Of a DNA stretch of 64,000 nucleotides, positions 37,456-46,148 are shown piece by piece (position 1 is the stretch's first letter; every line of letters begins with the position of its first letter). The DNA comes from Fidelibacterota bacterium. GTDB taxonomy: Bacteria; Fidelibacterota; Marinisomatia; SCGC-AAA003-L08; TS1B11. Location: contig CP070638.1 in the NCBI GenBank assembly GCA_020354025.1, positions 2,778,578 to 2,842,577 of the forward strand, given 5' to 3'. Position numbers and translations under genes: made by a program. Below the pieces are notes generated by a model that searched no databases, was not told where the DNA came from, and was given only the letters and a program-made list of their open reading frames with translations.

Positions 37456-39960
37456 TTAGCACTTGGAGTAGCCGCAGCCGGGACAGGTGATGCAGCCGCT
37501 TTCATGGATGACCGTGCCGCCGCAACGGGGGCAAGTTGACACCGTTTTAAACGCACCTTCCTCGATAGAATTTCCATTTCCCGGCGGACTTATCGTGTCC
37601 GGATTTGAAGCGCCGGCGAGAGCGGCATCGTTATCGACAATTTCCCATTTGCGCAGGGGCCTTTGATTAAGGTAGTCATCCAAGGCCTGACCGATAGCAT
37701 CGGGTGTGGAGAGTATGAGGCGGCCGTTTTCCCAAGTGGGGCTGGGACCGCTAATGCCCTTAAGCTGTTTCACGACTTCCCGAGCATCCACACCTGACCT
37801 TAGAGCCAGCGAAATGAGTCGGCTGATGGCCTCAGCCTGGGTAGAGGCTACCCCACCGGCCTTACCGATAGTGGTGAAGACCTCACACAAGCCACGCTCG
37901 TCTTCATTAATAGTAATGTATAGATTACCTTCTCCCGTCCGGACGCGCCGGGTTATCCCGCAGGTTACATCCGGCCGCGAACGGGGATGAAGCTGCGATC
38001 TGCCGGGTAGCCCTATATCCTCATCCAGGGATTCTTCCCCGCTGGGGGGAGACTCCTCCGTCGATATCGGCTTCTGCTTGCGTGGTGCCTCATTGCCCGC
38101 AGCTCCGGCTTGCTTATCTGAGATCAGAATCCCCTCCCGAGAGCCTTCCCGGTAGACGGTGATACCCTTCAGTCCTTCATGATAAGCCCTCAGGTAAATA
38201 TCCGCTACTGTCTCTATATCGATGTCTTCCGGCAGATTGACAGTTGAGGAAATGGAACTGTCGACGTACTTCTGTATAACACCCTGCATTTTGACCCGAA
38301 AATAGGGATCTATTCCGTGGGCGGTAACCACATAGTCAGGCAGGTCTTGATCATTACCGAACAGATTCTTGATGATGGGATGGTAGACAGTATATTCACG
38401 GAACGTGTCTCCATACCCTTCGTTTTCTTTAACTCGGCGCTTGTAGGATGTGGCAAAAATAGGCTCGATACCGGAAGTCACCTGGGATACAATGGCACCG
38501 GAGCCGGTAGGTGCCACTGTTAAAATAGTGACATTTCGGATGCCCTTATCCTTAATATTTTTTTGGACTTTTTCCGGCAGGTTCTGTACGAACTTGCTCT
38601 GCCAGTATCCTTCCCATTCGAAGTTTGGGAAGGGTTCCTTTTCCTCGGCGAGGGCAATGGAGGTCTCGTAGGCCGTGTCCCTCATATTCCGCATGATGTC
38701 ATCTACTACTGACAAGGCTTCGTCACTGTCGTATTTGATGCGCCTACGGACAAGCATATCACCAAGACCCAGGATGCCCAATCCGATGCGCCGGTCCCGT
38801 ACGGCATTCTCCCGCTGGATGGGAAGGGCGTGGCGGTCGATGTTGTAATCGATGACGTTGTCCAGGAAACGGGTAGCCACTCTCACCGTCTCTTTAAATT
38901 CCTCCATCATAAACTGACCATCCTCACCAACAAAGCGCTCCAGGTTGAGGCTCCCCAGGTTGCAGCAGCCACCATCCGGTAGGGGCTGTTCGGCACAGGG
39001 ATTGGTGGAGACAAGCGGGCTACAATATTCCCCGTTGTGATAGTCGCACATGGTATCCCAGAAGATGAGCCCGGGCTCGGCGCTGGCGTGGGCAGCGGCG
39101 ATAATCTTTTGCCATAAGTCCCGGGCTGGTACCGTTCGATATACCTTGCCACCCCAGCGAAGATCGAAATCCTCTTCCTGTTCCACTGCATGCATGAACT
39201 CGTGGGTAAGCAGGACGGAGATATTAGAATACCTCACATTGTTCAGGTCTTGCTTGATGGTGATGAACTTTTCGATGTCAGGATGATCAACCCGGAGGGT
39301 CTGCATATTGGCCCCTCGGCGCCCGTGCTGGGCAATGGTATTGGTGTTGGTGCTAAAAAGGGACATGAACCCGATGGGACCACAGGACACGCCCCCGGTG
39401 CCGATGATGGGTGAGCCGGAGGGTCGCAGGACGGAGAGGTCATGTCCACAGCCACCACCGAATTTAAATGTCAAGGCTTCATCGATGACTGCCTGGTAGA
39501 TTGCCTGTATGGCATCCTCCTTGATGGCCACCACGTAGCAGTTGTTCAGGGTTGTTTTAATATCATCCCGTCCGGCACCATGCATGATCCGGCCGCCGGG
39601 GACAAAACGAAAGTCTTCCAGAACGTCCAAGAACTTACGCTCCCATTCCGCTCTCAATTCATCTGTCGGCTCGACGCTGGCAATGGCTCTGGCCTGCCGA
39701 ACCCACAAGCTCCAGGGATCCTGTTCCTCCGCTGCCAGGTACTTGTTTCGGATAACGTCCTTCGCAATCTCGTCATCCTGGTAATAGTTATCCAGCATAT
39801 ACTTCTGGGGGCATTCTTCATAAACGGTCTTCGGTGGGAGGGATGCCTGGGCCATTGTTGCCAGTGTATCTTCCATCTCCTCAGGAACAGCTGTAGATTC
39901 CTCTTCGACCCGTGACTCGGGTTCAGGGACAGGAAATAGCTCCAATGCTTCGGCGGCCAC
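37456..39960 (-). CDS. nrdJ: Vitamin B12-dependent (class II) ribonucleotide reductase
   Basis: An 834-aa adenosylcobalamin-dependent reductase that makes deoxynucleotides without oxygen. The catalytic barrel has the NPCAEQPLPDGGCCNLGSLNL and PTGSGAIVSQVTSGIEP segments. A TSCPD domain lies around residues 670-745 (CEVFTTIGKAGG). The C-terminus is a zinc-ribbon-like tail with CPRC, CITC and the final CPGCGYSKC, whose last cysteines would re-reduce the active site. The start is GTG at 39960 with AAGGAG about 9 bases upstream. B12-dependent RNR fits life at low or changing oxygen. Confidence 0.96.
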   Translation of the reverse strand: MAAEALELFPVPEPESRVEEESTAVPEEMEDTLATMAQASLPPKTVYEECPQKYMLDNYYQDDEIAKDVIRNKYLAAEEQDPWSLWVRQARAIASVEPTDELRAEWERKFLDVLEDFRFVPGGRIMHGAGRDDIKTTLNNCYVVAIKEDAIQAIYQAVIDEALTFKFGGGCGHDLSVLRPSGSPIIGTGGVSCGPIGFMSLFSTNTNTIAQHGRRGANMQTLRVDHPDIEKFITIKQDLNNVRYSNISVLLTHEFMHAVEQEEDFDLRWGGKVYRTVPARDLWQKIIAAAHASAEPGLIFWDTMCDYHNGEYCSPLVSTNPCAEQPLPDGGCCNLGSLNLERFVGEDGQFMMEEFKETVRVATRFLDNVIDYNIDRHALPIQRENAVRDRRIGLGILGLGDMLVRRRIKYDSDEALSVVDDIMRNMRDTAYETSIALAEEKEPFPNFEWEGYWQSKFVQNLPEKVQKNIKDKGIRNVTILTVAPTGSGAIVSQVTSGIEPIFATSYKRRVKENEGYGDTFREYTVYHPIIKNLFGNDQDLPDYVVTAHGIDPYFRVKMQGVIQKYVDSSISSTVNLPEDIDIETVADIYLRAYHEGLKGITVYREGSREGILISDKQAGAAGNEAPRKQKPISTEESPPSGEESLDEDIGLPGRSQLHPRSRPDVTCGITRRVRTGEGNLYITINEDERGLCEVFTTIGKAGGVASTQAEAISRLISLALRSGVDAREVVKQLKGISGPSPTWENGRLILSTPDAIGQALDDYLNQRPLRKWEIVDNDAALAGASNPDTISPPGNGNSIEEGAFKTVSTCPRCGGTVIHESGCITCPGCGYSKC

Positions 39961-40182
39961 GCGAGGCTCTCCTTTTTGAGGCGTAATCGGACTTAACCCA
40001 AAGAAACCGGATGGCAGGGTATAACGGTTACCTAATTATCGCAAACGAAAAAACAACCAGCAAGAAGACACTATCCACGGCAATTGCCAAAAGCCTGCAA
40101 ACAACAAGCAAATAAATAGTGAAAAAATGCCATCCAATGTAGCTTGTTCAGACTTGAGGTGCAAGCTAAAATGTTCACTCTT

Positions 40183-40198
40183 ACACAATATCTTGGGC
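40183..40198 (-). promoter_or_regulatory. Possible NrdR-box upstream of nrdJ
   Basis: The 16-base site ACACAATATCTTGGGC matches an idealised NrdR palindrome (ACACAATATATTGTGT) at 13 of 16 positions. It lies about 225 bases upstream of the nrdJ start, and NrdR is the usual repressor of ribonucleotide reductase genes. A clear second box at the usual spacing of about 31 bases is not seen, which lowers confidence. Confidence 0.35.
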
Positions 40199-40206
40199 TA
40201 TTTTTC

Positions 40207-40242
40207 CCTGGATAACAACATGTGTGGGTAACCTGTGGATAA
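40207..40242 (-). promoter_or_regulatory. Cluster of DnaA-box-like 9-mers upstream of nrdJ
   Basis: On the plus strand the three 9-mers are CCTGGATAA (40207-40215), TGTGGGTAA (40223-40231) and TGTGGATAA (40234-40242). The last is the exact complement of the consensus DnaA box TTATCCACA; the others differ at two and one positions. All have the same orientation, pointing towards nrdJ. DnaA control of ribonucleotide reductase promoters is known in E. coli (nrdAB). The site is about 250-280 bases from the nrdJ start. Confidence 0.5.
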
Positions 40243-40312
40243 CTTGTTGTTAACCTGCCTTGGAGGAATCTTGATTCCCTACATTGCGTCGGGTAAATTA
40301 ACTTAGCCGCTT

Positions 40313-40383
40313 GCGGGTGTAGTTCAATGGTAGAACACCAGCTTCCCAAGCTGGGTACGAGGGTTCGATTCCCTTCACCCGCT
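40313..40383 (+). tRNA. tRNA-Gly, anticodon CCC
   Basis: A 71-base cloverleaf: the acceptor stem GCGGGTG pairs with CACCCGC, followed by the discriminator T. The anticodon stem CCAGC/GCTGG encloses the loop TTCCCAA, giving anticodon CCC. The T arm is AGGG-TTCGATT-CCCT. The D arm has AGTTCAATGGTAGA, typical of glycine tRNAs. CCA is not encoded. The gene is on the plus strand, divergent from nrdJ. Confidence 0.95.
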
Positions 40384-40772
40384 CAATCGCCAAAGTCCTA
40401 CATATACGAAGATTTTTTCACTCTTATCCCACATGCCGTCAACCTATTTGTAGGGTTTTGGCATCAAGGGTAGGTCCAAGAGTTCTGATGAACGGACCAG
40501 CGGCTGGAAATTTGAAATGGAGGCACGGCCCACGATGATCAAATCGGCTCTTGATCTAATTTTACCTGTAATGTGCCATTCTTGGACTATATAAATGAGA
40601 TATGTGATTATTTGCTGGATTACCGGCGACATGACTATGTTTCGCACAGCAGGGGACTCCATCTGCCGATCTTCATATTTGGGACCTCTATCTCAACGGC
40701 AGGTATACCGGGCATTGTTTATTGGGTCGAGATCATGTTTTTTAGCTGCCTAAGGTGAAAGGAAAGGCTATC
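40384..40772. other. Intergenic region, 389 bases, with a hairpin
   Basis: No supported gene follows the tRNA. A neat hairpin lies at 40473-40498: GGTCC pairs with GGACC and, inside it, GTTC pairs with GAAC around TGAT, with a 4-base bulge. Just before it, ATGCC and GGCAT flank AACCTA-TTTG-TAGGGTT, another weak stem. A 61-codon frame at 40573-40758 has no Shine-Dalgarno or recognisable features, and I do not accept it as a gene. The promoter of the lipoprotein gene should lie here. Confidence 0.4.
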
Positions 40773-41417
40773 ATGAAACAGATTACTCGGAACTGGTTGC
40801 TTATTCTCACTGTGCTAGAAGCTTCCTTTCTGGTTGGCTGCGCAGCAACAATGGGTAAAATTGAAGGAAATGTGTATCTATCCCCATCCGACAATTTCTC
40901 CTGCACGATACCAAGGTTGCCGGGATTGAAAATCAGGGATGATTATGGTAGAGATGGGGGGAGTGTATCGTTTTATGGTGATGAGGACAATCTGAATAGC
41001 ATTATTTATTGGCGTCTACAGCCTGAATACCTTGAAGTAATTAACAATCCCATTACGATGCGGTCATTTTATCGGGAGTTTTTCAGGAACTACGTTATGC
41101 CCAAATTATTTCTCACCCTATCACCGAAGATAAGGATCCTTTATGAGAATTTCGTTGAGATCGACCAAGAGGTACTTTTCTTTTCAATCCTAGAGATGGC
41201 CGAAACTCAAACTTTTATTCAACAAAGCCCAGAAGATCGGGACTATGTCATACGAGGAGTATTTATTTTCAGAGAGAGTGATTTTATCTATATGTTGAGC
41301 GATCAGTACACCGTGCCCAGTTCATTATCAAGGGAATGGTCTCCCCCTTCGGTAAAACAAATCGACAGCCGGATAGCAGCTCTTGAGACTTTATACAAAA
41401 GGATCACATTCAACTAG
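40773..41417 (+). CDS. Hypothetical lipoprotein
   Basis: A 214-aa protein that I do not recognise. The N-terminus is a lipoprotein signal peptide with lipobox LVGC, Cys23 being the lipidated residue. The rest is mixed alpha/beta with several aromatic residues, and the phrase VFIFRESDFIYMLSDQY suggests a beta-rich late segment. The ATG at 40773 follows GGAAAGG; an upstream in-frame GTG at 40755 is also possible. It begins a stretch of exported proteins that ends with the adenylate cyclase gene, but it is separated from the next gene by about 300 bases. Confidence 0.7.
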   Translation: MKQITRNWLLILTVLEASFLVGCAATMGKIEGNVYLSPSDNFSCTIPRLPGLKIRDDYGRDGGSVSFYGDEDNLNSIIYWRLQPEYLEVINNPITMRSFYREFFRNYVMPKLFLTLSPKIRILYENFVEIDQEVLFFSILEMAETQTFIQQSPEDRDYVIRGVFIFRESDFIYMLSDQYTVPSSLSREWSPPSVKQIDSRIAALETLYKRITFN

Positions 41418-41725
41418 ACTCATACCGAGCTGCAGGCATCAGGTATACGCAAATGCTCAACGCGGAAGCTGACCAACGTCAGATCCAGGGTGGGAGACCG
41501 GATTTTCTCATCGACCGATGGTTCTGAACAAAATCTCTAGGGCGTTATATAATCTTAATCCTCTTATTCTGGAAACTGATCCGAGGTCGGGAGTATGATA
41601 TTCCTAAATAGTCATTGCATTTACCAATGAAGGTGCCTTAGTTTGACGCCTGGAAAATTGAGAGAGCGACCAAAGAACCCTCTAACATGGCATCGAAGCG
41701 GCTACAAACGGTGAACATGCCCTGA
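41418..41725. other. Intergenic region, 308 bases, no gene seen
   Basis: The stretch is moderately AT-rich with stops in all frames. I see no RNA gene, strong hairpin or repeat. It probably holds the promoter of the next gene. Confidence 0.4.
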
Positions 41726-42919
41726 ATGAAATCAAGCCAGATGTCCAACCGGAAGAGAACGAACACACTTATGACTAGACAGACACTTTTCAAATCAGAA
41801 CGTTGCCAATATAATATCCGTTACTTACTGCTTTTAACGAGCTTGGGGGGCTGGCTCTACGCCCAGAATGTGCAGACCGTCACCGGTGAGGGTATGGGAA
41901 TGACCCACGACGCCGCCCTGTCTGCAGCTAAGCGAAACGCCGTGGAAAATGGAGTTGGCGTGATAGTAGCCAGCGAAACCCTGGTAAAGAATTTCGTGGT
42001 GGCAGAGGATCGAATTCTGAGCAAGGCCAATGGCTTTGTCAAGACCTATGAGGAGCTCTCCTCCAGCCAGGGACCTGACGGTTTGTATACAGTAACCATC
42101 AGTGCAGTGGTGACCGACATTCTCGATGAGGTGGTGAAGGACCAGTTGGCCTTGGACTTACTCCTTTCGTGGGTTCGTCACCCCCGGTTCCTGATCATGG
42201 TCGACGAGCGAAACATCGATGATCCCAACTCAATTGTGGCCGAGACAGAGATTGGGCGGCTCATGGGTGCCAAGGGTTTCGATATCGTCAGCCCCAGCCA
42301 GACCGAAGCCCTGAAACAACGGAAAGTAAACCTGGCCTCTATTCAGGAGAATCCTGACCAGGCGGCGGGCATGGCGGCGGAATTCGGAGCGGAGTATATC
42401 ATTCTCGGTAAGGCTAGCTCGAAGGCCACCACACATCCCATGCTTGGCTCACGCCTGTCAGGTCAGGCTAACATCAGCGCCCAAGTGATCCGGGCTGACA
42501 ACGCTCAAGTCATAGCCCAGGAGACCTTCCACGGTAAAAGCACTCATATCGAAGCCCATACGGCCGGTGTAAATGCCCTCAGGGGAGCTGCCGAAAAGCT
42601 CAGCGAGTACCTCCTGTCCGAGACGGTGAAGCGGTGGAGCCTGGAACAGTCCAATGCCCGCCTCCTCACTCTGCGGATCTCAGGAGTTACTTACCAGACC
42701 CGTCGACAGATCATCGAAATCCTAAAGAGCGAAATTGAGGGTATTCAATCGGTGGATCAGCGGAGCTTCTCGGCGGGGACGGTAACCCTGGCGGTGCAGT
42801 ATGCCGGCAGTAATGAAGACCTCGGAGCCCAGCTCGACGGGAAAGATTTCGGCGCATACGCCTTGTTTATAGTAGGCGAAACCCCCAACGGTTTTGACCT
42901 TTCCGCCCAGGCCAAGTAA
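41726..42919 (+). CDS. Exported FlgT-like N-terminal domain protein
   Basis: A 397-aa exported protein. After an N-terminal basic segment and hydrophobic core (residues about 32-47, ending WLYAQ), the motif VTGEGMGMTHDAALSAAKRNAVENGVGVIV with LSKANGFVKTYEELSS and YTVTISAVVTDI resembles the N-terminal domain of FlgT and related LPP20-superfamily proteins. A middle domain (about 130-285) has alternating alpha/beta elements like the FlgT-M domain. Start choices are ATG 41726 or 41771. No flagellar genes are near, so a flagellar role is unlikely; an envelope function is an inference. Confidence 0.65.
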   Translation: MKSSQMSNRKRTNTLMTRQTLFKSERCQYNIRYLLLLTSLGGWLYAQNVQTVTGEGMGMTHDAALSAAKRNAVENGVGVIVASETLVKNFVVAEDRILSKANGFVKTYEELSSSQGPDGLYTVTISAVVTDILDEVVKDQLALDLLLSWVRHPRFLIMVDERNIDDPNSIVAETEIGRLMGAKGFDIVSPSQTEALKQRKVNLASIQENPDQAAGMAAEFGAEYIILGKASSKATTHPMLGSRLSGQANISAQVIRADNAQVIAQETFHGKSTHIEAHTAGVNALRGAAEKLSEYLLSETVKRWSLEQSNARLLTLRISGVTYQTRRQIIEILKSEIEGIQSVDQRSFSAGTVTLAVQYAGSNEDLGAQLDGKDFGAYALFIVGETPNGFDLSAQAK

Positions 42920-43122
42920 ATCGACCGACGGGCGTATGGCGATTGCTAGCTTTGACCGTGCCGTCCCTATCAAGCAGCAATTCTCTATCTGGTGGTCAGG
43001 GGTGTGTCACTCCTGGCCGGATCAGTAATACACTTGCAGATCATGCTCTCTTTAACTACCTTTTATCTTACTTGTCTGCTTATGACATCAACCGTTAACC
43101 TTCTACCGGAGGAGTCTGTGCC

Positions 43123-44256
43123 ATGCGTGCCAAACTGATTCTTGCCCTGTCTATTGGAATCCTTTATAGTCTTACCGGATGCGCGCCCAAAGCCGTTTCC
43201 CAGTCCGACCTGGATACACCGGAATACCACTATCGGCTTGGAGTTCGCAGCCTGGATAATGGTGACTACCAGACGGCGCTGACCGCTTTCCAGCGATCAG
43301 TGGACCTGGACAAGAAATTCGCCCTGGGTTGGGGCGGTTTGGGACTGACCCAGACATATCTGGAAGATATCTCTAACGGGAAAAAATCGGTTGACAAGGC
43401 CACCGACCTAGCCAAAAAAGATCCTGAGGTTTGGGTCTGGCACGGCCGTTACTGGACAGTCAGCCAGGCATCGAAGAGATGGCTGGAAGAAGCGGTAGAT
43501 GATTTTGAGCGCGCATTAAAGCTCGATCCAGGGAATGAGACCGCCGAATACTATCTAGGAGAAGCCTATTTCTATGGCCTGAGTTTTTCACAGGCCCAGG
43601 CTCAATTTGCCAAGGTGGTGGAGCTTAAGGGTGCTTTGGCGGGAAAGGCCGATGAGAAGTGGGAGCTGACACAGAAGATCGTCAGGGCCAGGCCGGGCAC
43701 GGACGCTGGTCGCAAGATCGCTATTAAACCGGAGATCACCCGGGCCGATCTGGCGGTGCTGTTCACTGAGGAACTCAAGTTGGCCGAGATCTTCGATCGT
43801 CTAGCCCCACCCCCCGGGCAAGCGACTTTCCAGCCCCCCGGTGCCACCACTACCCCCGGACAGGCGACTACACCCCAAGATGTGGCCGGCCACTGGGCTG
43901 AGCCTTGGATCGTGGAAGCAGTCAAACTAGGTGTCTTTGAAATTGACCCGGCCGGTAACTTCTCCCCTAGTCAGACCGTAACGCGCGTGGATTATGCCAT
44001 GGCCGTTCAGCGTATCCTGGTGGCGGCAACCAGGGATGCTTCTCTCGACACCCGCTACTTCGGGGAGAGTCCCTCTCGTTTCACGGATGTCCCCAGCAGT
44101 CACTTTGCCTATAATGCCATGGCCTTATGTGCCGAGCGGGGGATCATGAAAGCAGATATGATAACCGGGCGCTTTGAACCGGCCGGCATGGTGAATGGCG
44201 CCGACGCCCTGCTGATTATCAGGGAGATCCAATCCTCACTGCGGTTGACTTTTTAA
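43123..44256 (+). CDS. Lipoprotein with TPR repeats and SLH-like domains
   Basis: A 377-aa protein. The lipobox LTGC places the lipidated Cys at residue 20. TPR repeats lie at about 34-175 (YRLGVRSLDNGDYQTALTAFQRSV and related). A Pro/Gln/Thr-rich linker (about 230-250) is followed by two S-layer-homology-like segments (DVAGHWAEPWIVEAVKLGVFE... and FTDVPSSHFAYNAMALCAERGIM...). SLH domains attach proteins to the cell wall or secondary polymers. A strong GGAGGAG precedes the ATG. It is likely to be an outer-membrane-anchored scaffold. Confidence 0.78.
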   Translation: MRAKLILALSIGILYSLTGCAPKAVSQSDLDTPEYHYRLGVRSLDNGDYQTALTAFQRSVDLDKKFALGWGGLGLTQTYLEDISNGKKSVDKATDLAKKDPEVWVWHGRYWTVSQASKRWLEEAVDDFERALKLDPGNETAEYYLGEAYFYGLSFSQAQAQFAKVVELKGALAGKADEKWELTQKIVRARPGTDAGRKIAIKPEITRADLAVLFTEELKLAEIFDRLAPPPGQATFQPPGATTTPGQATTPQDVAGHWAEPWIVEAVKLGVFEIDPAGNFSPSQTVTRVDYAMAVQRILVAATRDASLDTRYFGESPSRFTDVPSSHFAYNAMALCAERGIMKADMITGRFEPAGMVNGADALLIIREIQSSLRLTF

Positions 44257-44335
44257 CGTCCCTGCTCCGGGAACAGATGAGGCGGATTGGCTAAGCGGTA
44301 TGGTTTTTAAATCATCAACTTTATGGAGGCGGAAT

Positions 44336-45220
44336 ATGCGGTGTTATAAGCTGATAGCGACAATTATTGTGCTGGCGAGCAGTGTCTCAATTGCCCAGGC
44401 CCAATGGGCTACAGCCCCAGGCACGGTTGCCGAAGCTAACGACTTCGGCCTAGTGGACTATTCCAACCGGGAGATTAAGGCTACCGGGATCGGTGCTGTA
44501 CCACCCAATGCACCCAACGTAGGAGCTGCACGCGCCAATGCTATCAGGGCCGCCAGGGTGGATGCCCTGCGCAACCTGGTTGAGGCGGTGAAGGCCGTGC
44601 GAGTAACGTCCGAAACCACCGTCAACAATAACATGGTGGAAAATGACATCGTCCGGACAAAGGTTGAAGCCATGGTCCGGGGGGCCCAGCAGGTGGGTGA
44701 TGTCAAGTATCTGAGTGACGCATCGGTGGAGGTGGCAATGTCCGTACCCATGAGCGGCATCATGGATGTGGTGCTACCTACTACGGTTACCTCGCCCCCC
44801 CCACTTTCTGGTGAGGCTACAGGCGCGCCCGCAGCAGTTCCCGTGGAATCCGCTCCGGTAACCCCGGTCGTTGCGGGACAGCCCATTACCGGCCTGATCA
44901 TTGATACTCGGGGGCTGGGTATAAAACCATCCATGTCGCCGCGCGTTCTTGCCGACGATGGTTCTATCCTGTACGGCCCGGGAAAATATCCCCGCGATTT
45001 TGCTGTTACACAAGGAGTAGTAGGGTATCACAAAGACATTGAAGCTGCCAAGGATGACGCAAGGGTAGCTGGCAATCCCCTCACCATCAGGGGAACACGC
45101 ACCTCTGGTACCCTGGCCACTGATGTGGTTATTTCCATGAGCGCAGCCCAGCAGGCCGCCGGTTTCGATGGATTTGCCGAAGCCATCGGTAATTGCCGGG
45201 TGATGTTCATCCTAGACTGA
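44336..45220 (+). CDS. LPP20-like exported protein
   Basis: A 294-aa protein with a signal peptide (residues 1-22, ending IAQAQ). Its N-terminal part has KATGIGAVPPN and ARANAIRAARVDALRNLVEAV, the pattern of LPP20 and FlgT-N type domains. The later part contains GLIIDTRGLGIKPSMSPRVLADDGSILYG, which I have no function for. ATG 44336 follows GGAGGCGG; the frame is open to 44300 without a better start. It is the second LPP20-superfamily-like protein in this locus after the gene at 41726. Confidence 0.68.
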   Translation: MRCYKLIATIIVLASSVSIAQAQWATAPGTVAEANDFGLVDYSNREIKATGIGAVPPNAPNVGAARANAIRAARVDALRNLVEAVKAVRVTSETTVNNNMVENDIVRTKVEAMVRGAQQVGDVKYLSDASVEVAMSVPMSGIMDVVLPTTVTSPPPLSGEATGAPAAVPVESAPVTPVVAGQPITGLIIDTRGLGIKPSMSPRVLADDGSILYGPGKYPRDFAVTQGVVGYHKDIEAAKDDARVAGNPLTIRGTRTSGTLATDVVISMSAAQQAAGFDGFAEAIGNCRVMFILD

Positions 45221-45334
45221 TGTCAAAAGTCAGCCAGTACATTACGCAGCGCTTATCACCCGAATTCTGGATTTAACAGGTTGGTCTAATAACACGAGTC
45301 AACGGGGATTCTGAACATTACCAGAATCTGAATC

Positions 45335-46108
45335 ATGAATAGAGTAATTATGTACCGGGTTGTACCAAACCTTCTCGTCCTCTTGCTCGTAAGCGGGCTT
45401 TCAGCCCAGGGGAAACAGCTCTTCGGACGGATTTCGTTTCCACTTGGCACTGTCCAGGTTCAGGTTACCCCGAATCCGAGCTGGACGAAAGTAGTCCTTA
45501 ACCAGGAAGTCTTCGTAGGCGACAAGCTCAAGACGCTGCAGAAGTCCCGCTGCGAAATAACCTTGAACGGTGGTGGGAAATTCCGGATTGGCGAGAAAAC
45601 CGAGTTGGAACTCACCCAGGCCAGTGTGACACCCCTGAAGAAAGACTTCGCTGCTACGGTGAACAAGGGGCAGATATGGGTTGCAGCCAAGGCTGCTTTC
45701 GGTGAGACCAAGAACGTGGCGGTACGGGCGCCTACGGCCGTAGCGGCAATCCGGGGCACCAAGTATCGGGCGGTGGCGGATACGGCTGAGAGCTCGGTGC
45801 TGGTCTATGAGGGCAAGGTTGATGTGATCTGGGCCCAGGCTGTGGAGGAGTCCGGCCAAGGGGATGCTGGACCGGGGGGCCCCCCAGGCGCGATCAAGAT
45901 CGGACCACCGCAGGAGGTCGCCCCACCGGAAGAGGTCCCGGGGCCATATGAGGTATCTCTGGAAGAGTGGATCACCCTGGTGGAGGGCATGCAGATCAAT
46001 GTCCGCCGGGACGGCAAGTACCATATGTTCGAGTTTGATGCAGCGACCGATGCCGAGCTGGAGTTCGTTCGCTGGAATAAGGACCTAGACGAGCAGCAGG
46101 GCCAGTAA
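45335..46108 (+). CDS. FecR-domain exported protein
   Basis: A 257-aa protein with a signal peptide (to about residue 26) and a FecR domain (about 27-170): FVGDKLKTLQKSRCEITLNGGGKFRIGEKTELEL and VRAPTAVAAIRGTKYRAVAD with VYEGKVDV are typical. A Pro/Gly-rich linker and a C-terminal segment of unknown type follow. In this architecture FecR is not linked to an ECF sigma factor. FecR proteins are often found next to CHASE2-cyclases, as here, 40 bases before the next gene. Confidence 0.82.
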   Translation: MNRVIMYRVVPNLLVLLLVSGLSAQGKQLFGRISFPLGTVQVQVTPNPSWTKVVLNQEVFVGDKLKTLQKSRCEITLNGGGKFRIGEKTELELTQASVTPLKKDFAATVNKGQIWVAAKAAFGETKNVAVRAPTAVAAIRGTKYRAVADTAESSVLVYEGKVDVIWAQAVEESGQGDAGPGGPPGAIKIGPPQEVAPPEEVPGPYEVSLEEWITLVEGMQINVRRDGKYHMFEFDAATDAELEFVRWNKDLDEQQGQ

Positions 46109-46148
46109 TTCTGACAAGCCTGGTATAACAGGGTGATTCGTAACGCAT

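Noticed and set aside
40207-40242. Chromosomal replication origin
   Set aside because: Only three DnaA-box-like sites and no AT-rich unwinding region or dnaA/dnaN/gidA neighbours. A regulatory role for nrdJ is more likely.
39961-40312. Cobalamin riboswitch upstream of nrdJ
   Set aside because: I looked for the B12 box and the GCCACTG core on the minus strand. Only a weak CCTGCC-like stretch near the start codon is present, without the rest of the conserved structure.
40573-40758. 61-codon frame after the tRNA
   Set aside because: No Shine-Dalgarno, no signal peptide or domain, and it overlaps the likely leader of the next gene.
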